Below are positions 33,926 through 43,669 of a stretch of DNA of 64,000 nt, one piece after another. Source of the DNA: Caballeronia sp. dw_276 (GTDB lineage Bacteria > Pseudomonadota > Gammaproteobacteria > Burkholderiales > Burkholderiaceae); NCBI RefSeq assembly GCF_018449635.1, contig NZ_JAAVUV010000010.1, positions 1 through 64,000 on the forward strand, given 5' to 3'. Under the pieces are notes generated by a model, which saw nothing but the letters and a program-made list of their open reading frames with translations, made no database searches and was not told the origin of the DNA. Every line of letters begins with the position of its first letter. Positions within the stretch are counted from its first letter, which is position 1. The translations under genes and the position numbers were made by a program.

Positions 33926-33953
33926 TCTGTGCAGAAGTCGCACGCATGAATGC

Positions 33954-33990
33954 AAAAGCCCCGCAGCGCGGAACGCGTGCGGGGCTTCTT
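33954..33990. terminator. Bidirectional terminator between ubiT and the livK-like gene
   Basis: A perfect 8-bp stem, GCCCCGCA (33958-33965) and TGCGGGGC (33978-33985), with TTCTT on the plus side and AAAA before it (giving TTTT on the minus strand). It serves both convergent genes. Confidence 0.8.
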
Positions 33991-34009
33991 CAACCAAGGC
34001 GCAAAACTA

Positions 34010-35158
34010 TTACTTCCCGCCCACGCTTTGCAGCGTCGTCCACTTGCCGCCGACGACCTTGTACAGCGTGATGCCGCCGTTCTTCAGATCGCCCTTCGCG
34101 TCATACGCGAGTTGCTTCGACGTCACGCCGGGCATGTCCGTCTTGGCCAGCATCGGCAGGTACTTTGCCGGATCGGTCGAGTTCGCCGTCTTCATTGCCG
34201 TGAACATGGCCATTGCGCCGTCGTATGCGTACGGCGAGTACGTTTGCACGTCTTCATTGAAGCGCTTCTTGTACTTCGCGACATACGCCGCGCCGCCCGG
34301 CATTTCATCGAGCGGCAAGCCAGCCAGCGACGCCACCGTGCCGTCGGCTGCATCGCCGGCGATCTTCAAGAACGTATCCGTCTTGACCATTTCGCCTGCC
34401 ATCAACGGCGCGCGAATGCCGAGCGTCTTCATCTGCTTGACCATCGGGCCGGCTTGCGAATCCGCGCCGCCGTAATACACGAGGTCGGGGTTCATCGACT
34501 TGATCTTGGTCAGGATGGCCTTGAAGTCGACGGCTTTATCGTTGCCATATTCACGATCCACGATCGTCGCGCCCGCAGCCTTCGCGGCCTTCTCGAACTG
34601 ATCGGCAAGACCCTGACCGTATGCCGTGCGGTCATCGACGATTGCGATCTTCTTCATCTTCAGCGTCTTCACCGCGAACTCGCCCGCAACCGATCCTTGC
34701 TGCGTGTCGGACGTCATCATGCGAAACGTGGTTTTGTAGCCTTGCGTGGTGTATTCCGGCGCGGTCGCCATCGCGATTTCGGGGATGCCGGCGTTCGCGT
34801 AGATGCGCGAAGCGGGGATCGTCGTGCCCGAATTGAAGTGGCCGAGCATGCCCTTGATGTTGTCATCCACCAGCTTTTGCGCGACGGTCGTGCCGGTGCG
34901 CGGGTCGGCCTGGTCATCGGCGGAATCGAGCACGATGCGAACCGGCTTGCCGCCAATTACGGGCTTCGTTGCGTTGAAGTCTTCGACCGCGAGCACGATG
35001 CCGTTCTGGAAATCCTTGCCGTAGTGCGCCTGCGCGCCGGTCATTGGACCCGCGAAACCTACTTTTACGTCTTCAGCCGTTTGCGCCTGAGCCGTTGCAG
35101 CAACTGACAAACCCGTGACCAACATTGCTGCTGCCAGCTTCTTCATCGTGTAATCCAT
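34010..35158 (-). CDS. Branched-chain amino acid-type ABC transporter binding protein
   Basis: A 382-residue periplasmic binding protein of the Leu/Ile/Val-binding family. A signal peptide ends at about 'ATAQAQ'. The mature start 'EDVKVGFAGPMTGAQAHYGK' and 'GVLGHFNSGTT'-like segment ('MLGHFNSGTTIPASRIY') are typical. RBS AGGAGA precedes ATG 35158. No permease or ATPase genes are adjacent; LivF and LivM-G lie 27 kb away in this window and could be partners. It follows putA on the same strand with a 94-bp gap. Confidence 0.9.
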   Translation of the reverse strand: MDYTMKKLAAAMLVTGLSVAATAQAQTAEDVKVGFAGPMTGAQAHYGKDFQNGIVLAVEDFNATKPVIGGKPVRIVLDSADDQADPRTGTTVAQKLVDDNIKGMLGHFNSGTTIPASRIYANAGIPEIAMATAPEYTTQGYKTTFRMMTSDTQQGSVAGEFAVKTLKMKKIAIVDDRTAYGQGLADQFEKAAKAAGATIVDREYGNDKAVDFKAILTKIKSMNPDLVYYGGADSQAGPMVKQMKTLGIRAPLMAGEMVKTDTFLKIAGDAADGTVASLAGLPLDEMPGGAAYVAKYKKRFNEDVQTYSPYAYDGAMAMFTAMKTANSTDPAKYLPMLAKTDMPGVTSKQLAYDAKGDLKNGGITLYKVVGGKWTTLQSVGGK

Positions 35159-35252
35159 AAACTCTCCTGATTCCCATGTGAGTGGCAGCGCGTGCCGGTG
35201 TCGCCGTGCCCGCTGCCGTTTGTTTGAGCCGATCTGCCGCTCTGAATTGTGT

Positions 35253-38200
35253 TCAGCCGATCGTCATCAAATTCGCATTGCCGCCCGCGGCCGCCGTGTT
35301 CACGCTCACCGAGCGTTCCGTCAGCAACCGTTCGAGCGCGTATTCCTGCTCGCCGTCGTGGGCTTCGTCGGCGAACGCTCCCGCCGATACACCCTGCACC
35401 GAGACAATCGGTCCCGGGCGTTTCGCAACTTCCTTCACCAGCGCCATCAGTTCGTCGCTGTCGCCCTCAAACAGGACGGCATCGAAAAGAACATCTAGGT
35501 TCTTGCGCACCGACGCACGCGCTTTGAGCGATGCCGGCAGCGCGGCCACGAGCTGCTCGCCGGCCGCGCCAGAAAACAGCGCCTTGTTGCCCGTCGCCAG
35601 CACGGCGGCGAACTGGGCGCGCGCGCCGCTTGCCGTCGATGCCACGCACAAGACCGTGCCGCGTGCGCCGAGCGTGTACGTGTTGCGCTCGCCGGTCGGT
35701 CCCGGCAGCACGGCGGTTGCGCCCGCCATCACGTGCTGGAGATGGCCGTCGCAACGTGCGGCCGTTTGCGGGTCGCGCTCGGCGATAGCCCAGTCGCGCA
35801 ATGCGGTGAGCGCGGCGGGCGTATCGTTCGATGCCGTCTGGTCAGCGATCAACGCGCTTTCCAGCGACTTCGGCAGACCTGTAGGACGCTTCGCGAGAAG
35901 ACGCTGCAAGTACAGCGCGCCACCGGCCTTCGGTCCCGTGCCCGACAAGCCTTCGCCGCCGAACGGCTGCACGCCGACCACCGCGCCAATCACGTTCCGG
36001 TTCACGTAGATGTTGCCAACATGCGCGCGGCTGACGACGTGCGCGATGGTTTCATCGATACGCGTATGGATTCCGAGCGTCAGCCCGTAACCGGTCGCCT
36101 TGATTTGGTCGAGCAGTTTATCAAGTTGCGCGCGCCGATACCGAACCACATGCAGGACCGGGCCGAACACTTCGCGCTTGAGCTCATCGATTGAATCCAG
36201 TTCGATCAACGTCGGCGGCACGAACGTGCCTTGCGCGCAACTGTCGGGCGTCGGCAATTGCACGACGTTGCGGCCTTTTTCCCGCATCGATGCAACGTGG
36301 CCGTCGATGCTTTGCTTGGCTTCCGAATCGATTACCGGACCTACGTCCGTGGACAAACGATCGGGGTTGCCCATCGCCAGTTGCTGCATCGCGCCCGTGA
36401 GCATTTCGAGCGTGCGGTCGGCGACATCGTCTTGAAGGCACAGCACGCGCAGCGCGGAACAGCGTTGACCGGCGGAATCGAAGGACGATTGCAGCACGTC
36501 CGCGACCACTTGCTCGGCGAGCGCCGACGAATCGACGATCATCGCGTTCTGTCCACCCGTTTCCGCGATGAGCGGGATCGGCCGGCCGTCCGGATCGAGC
36601 CGTTCGGACAAGGTCTTGTTGATCAAGCGCGCGACGTCCGTGGAACCGGTGAACATCACGGCGCGGGTACGCGGATCAGCGACGAGCGCCGCGCCCACGG
36701 TTTCGCCATTGCCCGGCAAGAGTTGCACCGCGCCCGCCGGCACGCCGGCTTCGCGCAGAATACGCACGGCCTGGGCCGCGATCAGCGGCGTTTGCTCAGC
36801 AGGCTTCGCGAGCACCGGATTTCCGGCGGCGAGCGCTGCGGCAACTTGTCCCATGAAGATCGCCAGCGGGAAATTCCACGGGCTGATGCAGACGACCGGA
36901 CCGAGCGGACGATGGGTATCGTTGGAAAACTCGCCGCGGATTTGCGCCGAGTAATAGCGCAGGAAATCGATCGCCTCACGAATCTCGGACACCGCATTCG
37001 CGAGCGACTTCCCCGCTTCGCGGACGACCAGACCCATCAGCGTATGCATTTGCGCTTCGAGCAGATCGGCGGCACGGGCAAGACAATCGGCGCGTTCGTC
37101 GACGGGCGTCGATTGCCAGATTGGCGCGGCGGCGACCGCGTTGTTCATTGCCAAAGCGACTTGTTCCGGCGATGCATCCGTCACCGTTCCAACGAGATCG
37201 CGCAAGTCGGCAGGATTGCGGACATCGCGTGCAACGCCTTCGATGACATCGGTCGATTCGAGCATCGGCGCGGCGCGCCACGGATGATTCGCGCTGGCAA
37301 GCAAAGCCGATGACAACGACGCCAGCCGATGCTCATTCGACAGATCGAAGCCCATCGAATTGAGGCGTTCGCTGCCGTACAACTGACGCGGCAACGGGAT
37401 TTTCGCGTGCGGCAAACCTAGCGGCGTGAGCTTCGACGCTTCATCGATAGGATCCTGCACGAGTTCGCTGACGGGGATCGCCTTGTCCGCAATGCGGTTC
37501 ACGAACGACGTGTTCGCGCCGTTCTCGAGCAAGCGCCGAACGAGGTATGCGAGCAGCGTTTCGTGCGTGCCGACGGGCGCATAGACGCGACACGGCCGGT
37601 TGAGCTTGTCGCGGCCGGTGACCTCTTCGTAAAGCGGTTCACCCATGCCGTGCAGGCACTGGAACTCGTACTGCCCGGGATAATAATTTCCCCCGGCCAG
37701 GTGATAAATCGCCGACAACGTGAACGCGTTGTGCGTGGCGAATTGCGGATAGACGGCATCGGGCGCGCCGAGCAATTTCTTCGCGCACGCCACGTACGAA
37801 ATGTCCGTGTAGATCTTGCGCGTATAGACGGGATAACCTTCGAGGCCATCGACTTGAGCGCGCTTGATTTCCGAATCCCAGTACGCGCCTTTGACCAGCC
37901 GAACCATGATCCGATGCCGGCTGCGACGCGCCAGATCGATCAAATAATCGATGACAAACGGGCAGCGCTTTTGGTACGCCTGCACCACAAAACCAATGCC
38001 GTTCCATCCAGCCAGTTCCGGATCGAAGCAAAGCGCTTCGAGCAGATCGAGCGAGATCTCGAGCCTGTCGGCTTCTTCGGCATCGATGTTCAAGCCAATG
38101 TCGTAACGCCGCGCGAGCAACGCCAGCGCCTTCACGCGCGGCAGCAACTCGGTCATCGTGCGTTCTTGTTGCGAGCGCGAATATCGCGGATGCAGCGCCG

Positions 38201-39185
38201 AGAGCTTGATCGAAATGCCCGGGCCTTCATAAATGCCGCGCGATCCCGCCGCCTTGCCGATTGCGTGAATCGCCTGCTCGTACGACGCGTAATAGCGCAG
38301 CGCGTCTTCTTCTGTCGTCGCGGCTTCGCCGAGCATGTCGTAGGAATAACGGAAACCGCGCGCTTCGAACTTGCGGCTGTTCGCAAGCGCTTCCGAGATC
38401 GTCTCGCCCGTGACGAACTGTTCGCCCATCAGGCGCATGGCCATATCGACGCCCTTCCTGATCAGCGGCTCGCCGCCACGCCCAATCAAGCGCGTCAACG
38501 CCGATGACAACCCGGCTTCGCTGTTCGTCGTCACGAGCTTGCCGGTGATCATCAAGCCCCACGTCGCCGCGTTCACGAACAACGACGGCGCCTGGCCCAT
38601 ATGCGAGCGCCAGTCGCCCTTGCTGATCTTGTCGCGAATGAGCGCGTCGCGCGTCGCGCGATCGGGAATTCGCAGCAAGGCTTCGGCGAGACACATTAGC
38701 GCGACGCCTTCCTGACTCGACAACGAGAACTCGTGAATCAAGCCTTCTACGCCGCCGCCCGTCTGCTTTTTGCGCAGCGCTTCGACGAGCTTCGTCGCCA
38801 TCGCATTCGTCTCGTTGGCAACACTCGCCGACAAACGCGCTTGCCCGATCAGGAAAGGCACGCATTCCGGCTCAGGCCGCCGATACGCCGCCGTGATCGC
38901 CGCGCGCAGCACGGATTGCGGCTGCACGTTCTGGGCGAAATCGAGGAAAGGATGCGGCGCGCCGTCTTCGTCGGAATCAGGGTGCGTGGACGGTTCGAGC
39001 GAGTCGCCCGCGCCAAGTGCACCGGAGAGTTCCGGCGGCAACTGTCCATGTTCGATGCGTTCCAGGTACGCGAAGATCGCCTGCTTGATGAGCCAGTGCG
39101 GCGTGCGTTCGAGGCGCGTAGCTGCGTCCCTCAGTCGGCTGCGCAGCAGATCATCGACTTTGACGCCCAGGGTGGTGCTCGCCAT
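35253..39185 (-). CDS. putA: Trifunctional PutA: proline dehydrogenase, P5C dehydrogenase and repressor
   Basis: A 1310-residue protein that oxidises proline to glutamate in two steps and represses its own gene. Residues 1-47 form a ribbon-helix-helix DNA-binding domain ('TTLGVKVDDLLRSRLRDAATR', 'TPHWLIKQAIFAYLE'), as in E. coli PutA. The FAD-dependent proline dehydrogenase barrel follows ('GIYEGPGISIKLSALHPRY', 'VRLVKGAYWDSEIKRAQ'). The aldehyde dehydrogenase half has Glu in 'LIAETGGQNAMIV' and the catalytic Cys in 'DSAGQRCSALRVL'. Its own operator motif is present upstream. RBS AAGGA precedes ATG 39185. Confidence 0.97.
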   Translation of the reverse strand: MASTTLGVKVDDLLRSRLRDAATRLERTPHWLIKQAIFAYLERIEHGQLPPELSGALGAGDSLEPSTHPDSDEDGAPHPFLDFAQNVQPQSVLRAAITAAYRRPEPECVPFLIGQARLSASVANETNAMATKLVEALRKKQTGGGVEGLIHEFSLSSQEGVALMCLAEALLRIPDRATRDALIRDKISKGDWRSHMGQAPSLFVNAATWGLMITGKLVTTNSEAGLSSALTRLIGRGGEPLIRKGVDMAMRLMGEQFVTGETISEALANSRKFEARGFRYSYDMLGEAATTEEDALRYYASYEQAIHAIGKAAGSRGIYEGPGISIKLSALHPRYSRSQQERTMTELLPRVKALALLARRYDIGLNIDAEEADRLEISLDLLEALCFDPELAGWNGIGFVVQAYQKRCPFVIDYLIDLARRSRHRIMVRLVKGAYWDSEIKRAQVDGLEGYPVYTRKIYTDISYVACAKKLLGAPDAVYPQFATHNAFTLSAIYHLAGGNYYPGQYEFQCLHGMGEPLYEEVTGRDKLNRPCRVYAPVGTHETLLAYLVRRLLENGANTSFVNRIADKAIPVSELVQDPIDEASKLTPLGLPHAKIPLPRQLYGSERLNSMGFDLSNEHRLASLSSALLASANHPWRAAPMLESTDVIEGVARDVRNPADLRDLVGTVTDASPEQVALAMNNAVAAAPIWQSTPVDERADCLARAADLLEAQMHTLMGLVVREAGKSLANAVSEIREAIDFLRYYSAQIRGEFSNDTHRPLGPVVCISPWNFPLAIFMGQVAAALAAGNPVLAKPAEQTPLIAAQAVRILREAGVPAGAVQLLPGNGETVGAALVADPRTRAVMFTGSTDVARLINKTLSERLDPDGRPIPLIAETGGQNAMIVDSSALAEQVVADVLQSSFDSAGQRCSALRVLCLQDDVADRTLEMLTGAMQQLAMGNPDRLSTDVGPVIDSEAKQSIDGHVASMREKGRNVVQLPTPDSCAQGTFVPPTLIELDSIDELKREVFGPVLHVVRYRRAQLDKLLDQIKATGYGLTLGIHTRIDETIAHVVSRAHVGNIYVNRNVIGAVVGVQPFGGEGLSGTGPKAGGALYLQRLLAKRPTGLPKSLESALIADQTASNDTPAALTALRDWAIAERDPQTAARCDGHLQHVMAGATAVLPGPTGERNTYTLGARGTVLCVASTASGARAQFAAVLATGNKALFSGAAGEQLVAALPASLKARASVRKNLDVLFDAVLFEGDSDELMALVKEVAKRPGPIVSVQGVSAGAFADEAHDGEQEYALERLLTERSVSVNTAAAGGNANLMTIG

Positions 39186-39258
39186 ATCTCATTCCTTGCC
39201 GACGCGGAAAGCCGGCGATAGCTTAAAAAGTGGCCGAATCGTAACTCGCACATAAAAA

Positions 39259-39292
39259 AGGTGCAACCGACATTTAGAGATGGGTTGCACCT
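39259..39292. promoter_or_regulatory. Putative PutA operator dyad (also terminator-like on the minus strand)
   Basis: A perfect 9-bp inverted repeat, GGTGCAACC (39260-39268) and GGTTGCACC (39283-39291), contains TGCAAC and GTTGCA, two oppositely oriented copies of the GTTGCA hexamer bound by the E. coli PutA ribbon-helix-helix domain. It is 75-107 bp upstream of putA. Read on the minus strand the stem is followed by TTTTTT, so an intrinsic terminator or leader attenuator is an alternative reading. A weak minus-strand TACGAT -10 lies just inside. Confidence 0.6.
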
Positions 39293-39497
39293 GTGGAAAC
39301 CCTTATACGCCAACGGTTTAGGGGTAATTGAGGATGGCGGCGATGGCGGCGGATGCCTAGGATTCTGGCGACTGGTGATTTTTTCAGCACCACCCTAATT
39401 AATTCCTTCTTGCTGCCGATAACTCGGGTACGGCCAAAGTAGCGACGAATCCATAGCGGCCGAATTCTAATCAGCCGCGGTTTCGGGAGCAGAGGAA

Positions 39498-39668
39498 ATG
39501 AGCAACTGGATGGTTTTCATGATCGTATGGGCGATGGTTGCAATGTGCGTGGTCTTGTTCATCCGTGGCGCGCACCCGCATGTGGAGCGTCCGGACGGTG
39601 AGAACCGTGGCGGGAATCGCGATCGGAAAGCCGGTGGGTTTGCGCCCAGTGCGGACGCAGCGCGCTAA
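39498..39668 (+). CDS. Small single-pass membrane protein (56 residues)
   Basis: A 56-residue frame, M-S-N-W-M-V-F-M-I-V-W-A-M..., with one strongly hydrophobic segment (about residues 4-22) and a polar, Arg/Gly-rich tail. RBS AGAGGA is well placed before ATG 39498. It lies between divergent putA and the end of priA. No family recognised; function unknown. The strong RBS and clear membrane-plus-tail design argue it is real. Confidence 0.55.
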   Translation: MSNWMVFMIVWAMVAMCVVLFIRGAHPHVERPDGENRGGNRDRKAGGFAPSADAAR

Positions 39669-39688
39669 AACCGTGGGTTGGGGCGGGC

Positions 39689-42001
39689 CTAGATATCGAG
39701 TGGATCGACTTCAACGTTCCATCGAATCAGGCCTTTGACCTTTATTGCACGCAACATGGGCTGCCAGGCCCTGAGCGCATTCTGCAGAACTGCCCGTGAG
39801 GCACATTCGAGCAGCAATTGCGCGCGATGCACATTGAACACCTTCACGATGGTCAGCGGCACCGCGTCGTACACCGTCACCCTCTCGGCCCCGGCCAACG
39901 TAGCGAACTCCACCGCCGCAGCGCCTAGAAAGTCCAGCGCGACTTCGAGCGTCCGCCCTTCTGCGCGCAACATCGCCTGATAAACGAACGGCGGTAAATG
40001 CGCATCGCGCCGTTCGGCCAAAGTCGAATTCGCAAAGCCAACGTAATCGTGCCGCGCCAGCGCGTGATAAAGCGCGTGCCGTGCATAGCGCGTCTGGATC
40101 ATCACTTCGCCAGGCAATCCCGCGCGCCCTGCACGTCCGCTGACTTGCATCAACTGCGCGAACAGCCGCTCGCTTGCGCGGAAATCGTGGGAGAAAAGCG
40201 CGGTATCGGCATTGAGAACACCGACCAAAGTCACGCGCTGAAAGTCGTGTCCCTTCGCGATCATCTGCGTGCCGACGAGGATATCGACTTCGCCCGCGTG
40301 GACATCGGAGAAAAGCGCTTGAGCGCTGCCTTTGCGCCGGGTGCTGTCGGCATCGATACGCAACACCCGCGCGCCCGGCACCGCCGTCGCCAGCGTTTCC
40401 TCGACGCGTTGCGTGCCGCGCCCCATCGGCGCGATGTCCACGTTGCCGCAGTCCGGGCAGGACTTCGGGATGCGCGATTCCCAGCCGCAATGGTGGCAGC
40501 GCAACGCGCGTTCGGGCTTGTGGAGTACGACGTAGGCGCTGCATCGCGGACAGCCGGCGACCCAGCCGCAGGCATCGCAGGAAAGGATGGGCGCGTAGCC
40601 GCGGCGGTTCAGGAAAACGAGGCTTTGCTCGCCGCGCTCGAGGCGCGTTTTCATCGCGGCGATCAACGGCCCCGACAAACCCTCCACCGATGCCCGCCCG
40701 CGTTGCCTTTCCTCTTCCAGATCGATCAGCCGCACGCTCGGCAGGACGGCCGTTGCGACCGCGCGGCGCGTCAGCGTGAGCTTGGTGTATCGGCCCTGTT
40801 CGGCTTGCCACCAGCTTTCCAGCGATGGCGTGGCCGACCCGAGCACGACCGGGATCTCGATTTCCTTCGCCCGATACACCGCCAGATCCCGCGCCGAATA
40901 CCGGAGACCTTCCTGCTGCTTGTACGCGGGATCGTGTTCTTCGTCGACGACGATCAACGCCAGCTTCGGCATCGATGCCAGGATTGCGAGCCGCGTCCCG
41001 AGAACGAGCCGCGCGCGGCCGGTATGGGCCGCGAGCCAGTTGCGCGCGCGTTCGCCTTCGGCGAGGCCGCTGTGCATCGTGACGATGGCGCCTTCCGGCA
41101 ACGCCGCGAATCGTGTGCGGAACGCGGCTTCGAACTGCGGCGTGAGGTTGATTTCAGGAACGAGCACGAGCGCCTGCGCGTCCGGGCGCGCGGCGAGCAG
41201 ATCGGCCAATGCGTGGAGATAGACCTCGGTCTTGCCGCTGCCCGTCACGCCGTGCAGCAGGAACGCCGCAAACCCTTGCGCGTGGCGAATAGCACTGACG
41301 GCTTCGGCTTGTTCGGCCGTGAGCTGCGGCAAAAGCGCATCGCCGGCGTGGAGCAATGCAAGCTTTTCCAGCGATGGTTCGAGCGCAACGTCCTCGGCCG
41401 GAACGTCACCCGTTTCTATCGATACCCACCCGAGCGACTGCCATTCATCGAGCGTTGCGCGGGCTTTCGGATGCAGCGCGCGGGCATCGGCGGCGGGAAG
41501 CGCGGGGTTAGCGGCGAGGGCATCGGCCAGCCGTCGCAGCGCGGTGGCGCGCGCGGGCAAGCCATCGGGCAGATGCGCGCGGCCTTCGGCGGTCAACCGG
41601 TAGCGCTCGTCGGGCGCGAGCAACTTCGCCCAGCGCGAGGCATCGCGTAAAACCTGTGGCAACGCAGGCAAAGCGACTTCGCCTAAACCACGCTGGTAAT
41701 AATCAGCCGCGAACAGCGTCAACGCTCGCCACTCTTTTGCGAGCGGGGCGAGCGCGCTGCAAATGGCGGTTACGTCGCGCAGCTTGTCCGCGGGGACATC
41801 GCTGTGATCCGTGACTTCGCAAATCATGCCGACGGCATCGCGACGCCCGAATGGAATCTGTACCAGCATGCCGGGCAACGGCGTGGGCGCAAGGTCGTAT
41901 CGATAGTCGAAAAGTGTCGCCAGCGGATGGTCCAATGCGACGCGAACAAAGACGTTCAATTGCCGCACCGCCCGCGATCCATCGCGCCGCAACGCTTCCA
42001 C
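39689..42001 (-). CDS. priA: Primosomal replication restart helicase PriA
   Basis: A 770-residue SF2 helicase that reloads the replisome at stalled forks. Walker A is 'GVTGSGKTEVYLHAL', motif II 'VVDEEHDPAYKQQEGLRY', motif III 'GSATPSLESW' and motif VI 'QVSGRAGRAGLPG'. The zinc-binding insert is complete: 'LSCDACGWVAGCPRC', 'LRCHHCG' and 'SCPDCG' give eight cysteines. The N-terminal 3'-DNA-binding domain is present ('VRVALDHPLATLFDY'). Long open frames on the opposite strand are shadows. Upstream lies a cluster of DnaA-box-like sequences. Confidence 0.96.
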   Translation of the reverse strand: MEALRRDGSRAVRQLNVFVRVALDHPLATLFDYRYDLAPTPLPGMLVQIPFGRRDAVGMICEVTDHSDVPADKLRDVTAICSALAPLAKEWRALTLFAADYYQRGLGEVALPALPQVLRDASRWAKLLAPDERYRLTAEGRAHLPDGLPARATALRRLADALAANPALPAADARALHPKARATLDEWQSLGWVSIETGDVPAEDVALEPSLEKLALLHAGDALLPQLTAEQAEAVSAIRHAQGFAAFLLHGVTGSGKTEVYLHALADLLAARPDAQALVLVPEINLTPQFEAAFRTRFAALPEGAIVTMHSGLAEGERARNWLAAHTGRARLVLGTRLAILASMPKLALIVVDEEHDPAYKQQEGLRYSARDLAVYRAKEIEIPVVLGSATPSLESWWQAEQGRYTKLTLTRRAVATAVLPSVRLIDLEEERQRGRASVEGLSGPLIAAMKTRLERGEQSLVFLNRRGYAPILSCDACGWVAGCPRCSAYVVLHKPERALRCHHCGWESRIPKSCPDCGNVDIAPMGRGTQRVEETLATAVPGARVLRIDADSTRRKGSAQALFSDVHAGEVDILVGTQMIAKGHDFQRVTLVGVLNADTALFSHDFRASERLFAQLMQVSGRAGRAGLPGEVMIQTRYARHALYHALARHDYVGFANSTLAERRDAHLPPFVYQAMLRAEGRTLEVALDFLGAAAVEFATLAGAERVTVYDAVPLTIVKVFNVHRAQLLLECASRAVLQNALRAWQPMLRAIKVKGLIRWNVEVDPLDI

Positions 42002-42419
42002 CTTGCGGTCAGGCGGGGCAGGACGAAGTTAAAGTGAAACATCACAATCGCCGCTAAGCCGTGGATTATTTTTGAGATTTCGTAGCTTTCCACAGCCCTG
42101 TGGATAACTTTGTTGAGAACTTTGGTTGACAGGGGCAAAAATTCGCGATCTCGCTCCTTGTGTTCGGTACCCCACATAACGGGAGAAATCTGAATTTCTC
42201 TTATTAATCATGTATTTGGATGAACAATTCGCATGTCCCGAAGAGGCTTTTAGTCTGAGTTGAGGATTGCGCGCCGCAACGTACAAAATGTGCATAAGTC
42301 AACTCTTGACATTGGCGAAATGGCCGATCCACGGGCATCTCAAGGCAACATTGCCGCCTTACTAAATGGCTTGCGTAAGCTTTTCATGACGCAAAGCAGC
42401 AATCTTTTTTGGTCAAAAG
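42002..42419. other. Intergenic region with DnaA-box-like sequences
   Basis: A 418-bp gap between priA and hemE (both minus strand). A perfect DnaA box TGTGGATAA is at 42099-42107, with 7-of-9 matches at 42060-42068 (CGTGGATTA) and 42086-42094 (CTTTCCACA), all within 50 bp of the priA start region. The frame 42260-42496 shows no recognisable protein. No other signal is obvious. Confidence 0.5.
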
Positions 42420-43508
42420 TCAGTTCTTTAAACGAATCGCGCGACTGTGCCGATGCACTTCGTCAACCAGTTCAGCGACGTTCTCAGGCCGCGTGAATTG
42501 CGAGATTCCGTGGCCGAGATTGAACACATGGCCTGGGTGATTGCCGAAGCTGTCGAGCACGGCACGCGCTTCGGTGCGAATCACCGCCGGCGATGCGAAC
42601 AACACCGTCGGATCGATATTTCCCTGCAACGCGACTTTATCGCCCACTTTCTCGCGCGCTTTGCCGAGATTCACGGTCCAGTCGAGACCCACTGCGTCCA
42701 CGCCTATCGATGCAATCTGCTCCAGCCACAAGCCGCCGCCCTTCGTGAACGTGATGACCGGAACTTTCACGCCGTCATGTTCGCGCTTGAGACCGGCGAC
42801 CACCTTCGCGATGTAATCCAGCGAGAAGCGCTGATATGCGCCATCGGCAAGAGCGCCGCCCCAGGTGTCGAAGATCATCACGGCTTGCGCGCCCGCTTCA
42901 ATTTGCGCGTTCAGGTACGCGGTCACGGACTGTGCGTTGATGTCGAGAATTCGATGCATCAGGTCCGGGCGCGTGTAGGCCATGGCCTTGACCGTGTGGT
43001 GATCGGGCGAGCCGCCGCCTTCCACCATGTAGCAGGCGAGCGTCCACGGGCTGCCCGAAAAGCCGATCAGGGGCACTTTCTGGCGGCCTTGCGCGTCGGT
43101 CAGCGTGCGGCGAATCTGCGATACGGCGTCGGTCACGTAACGCAACGTGGCATCGATATCCGGCACTGCCAGCTTCGCAACATCCTCCTCGGTGCGCACG
43201 GTGCGCTCGAACCGGGGGCCTTCGCCCTGCACGAAATTCAGGCCGAGCCCCATGGCGTCGGGGATGGTCAGGATGTCCGAGAAGAGGATGGCCGCATCGA
43301 GCGGAAAGCGTTCGAGCGGTTGCAGCGTGACTTCCGTTGCGTAATCCGGATTGGTCGCGAGGCCGAGGAAACTGCCGGCGCGCGAACGCGTGGCGTTGTA
43401 CTCGGGCAGGTAGCGGCCCGCCTGACGCATCAGCCAGATCGGCGTGTAGTCGGTCGGCTGGCGCTGGAGCGCGCGCAGGAAGGTATCGTTCAGAAGTGTG
43501 GAAGGCAC
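42420..43508 (-). CDS. hemE: Uroporphyrinogen decarboxylase
   Basis: A 362-residue enzyme converting uroporphyrinogen III to coproporphyrinogen III in haem synthesis. 'PIWLMRQAGRYLPEYNATR' carries the substrate-binding Arg cluster, 'AILFSDILTIPDAMG' the catalytic Asp, and 'GFSGSPWTLACYMVEGGGS' and 'LDWTVNLGKAREKVG' are typical. The start codon is GTG 43508. Normal length. Divergent from pheC. Confidence 0.97.
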   Translation of the reverse strand: MPSTLLNDTFLRALQRQPTDYTPIWLMRQAGRYLPEYNATRSRAGSFLGLATNPDYATEVTLQPLERFPLDAAILFSDILTIPDAMGLGLNFVQGEGPRFERTVRTEEDVAKLAVPDIDATLRYVTDAVSQIRRTLTDAQGRQKVPLIGFSGSPWTLACYMVEGGGSPDHHTVKAMAYTRPDLMHRILDINAQSVTAYLNAQIEAGAQAVMIFDTWGGALADGAYQRFSLDYIAKVVAGLKREHDGVKVPVITFTKGGGLWLEQIASIGVDAVGLDWTVNLGKAREKVGDKVALQGNIDPTVLFASPAVIRTEARAVLDSFGNHPGHVFNLGHGISQFTRPENVAELVDEVHRHSRAIRLKN

Positions 43509-43669
43509 GTGACTCGGGCTTTAGCGTTAGGCAAAAGGGCATTCTACCGGACGCAGCGGTCGGATTTCGGCGGCCTTCTCACGTGCTTCAAGCCCGGGGC
43601 ATCGCCAATATCCAAGCCTTTGTTGCACCGATATGATCGGCCGCTCAAAACGTACAACAAGGAGCACTG

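Noticed and set aside
39998..41650. 550-codon plus-strand frame opposite priA
   Set aside because: No domain, no RBS and shadowed by intact PriA motifs on the minus strand.
42058..42107. Chromosomal replication origin
   Set aside because: Three DnaA-like boxes alone, without an AT-rich unwinding element or dnaA-dnaN, do not make an oriC. Interpreted as regulatory sites.
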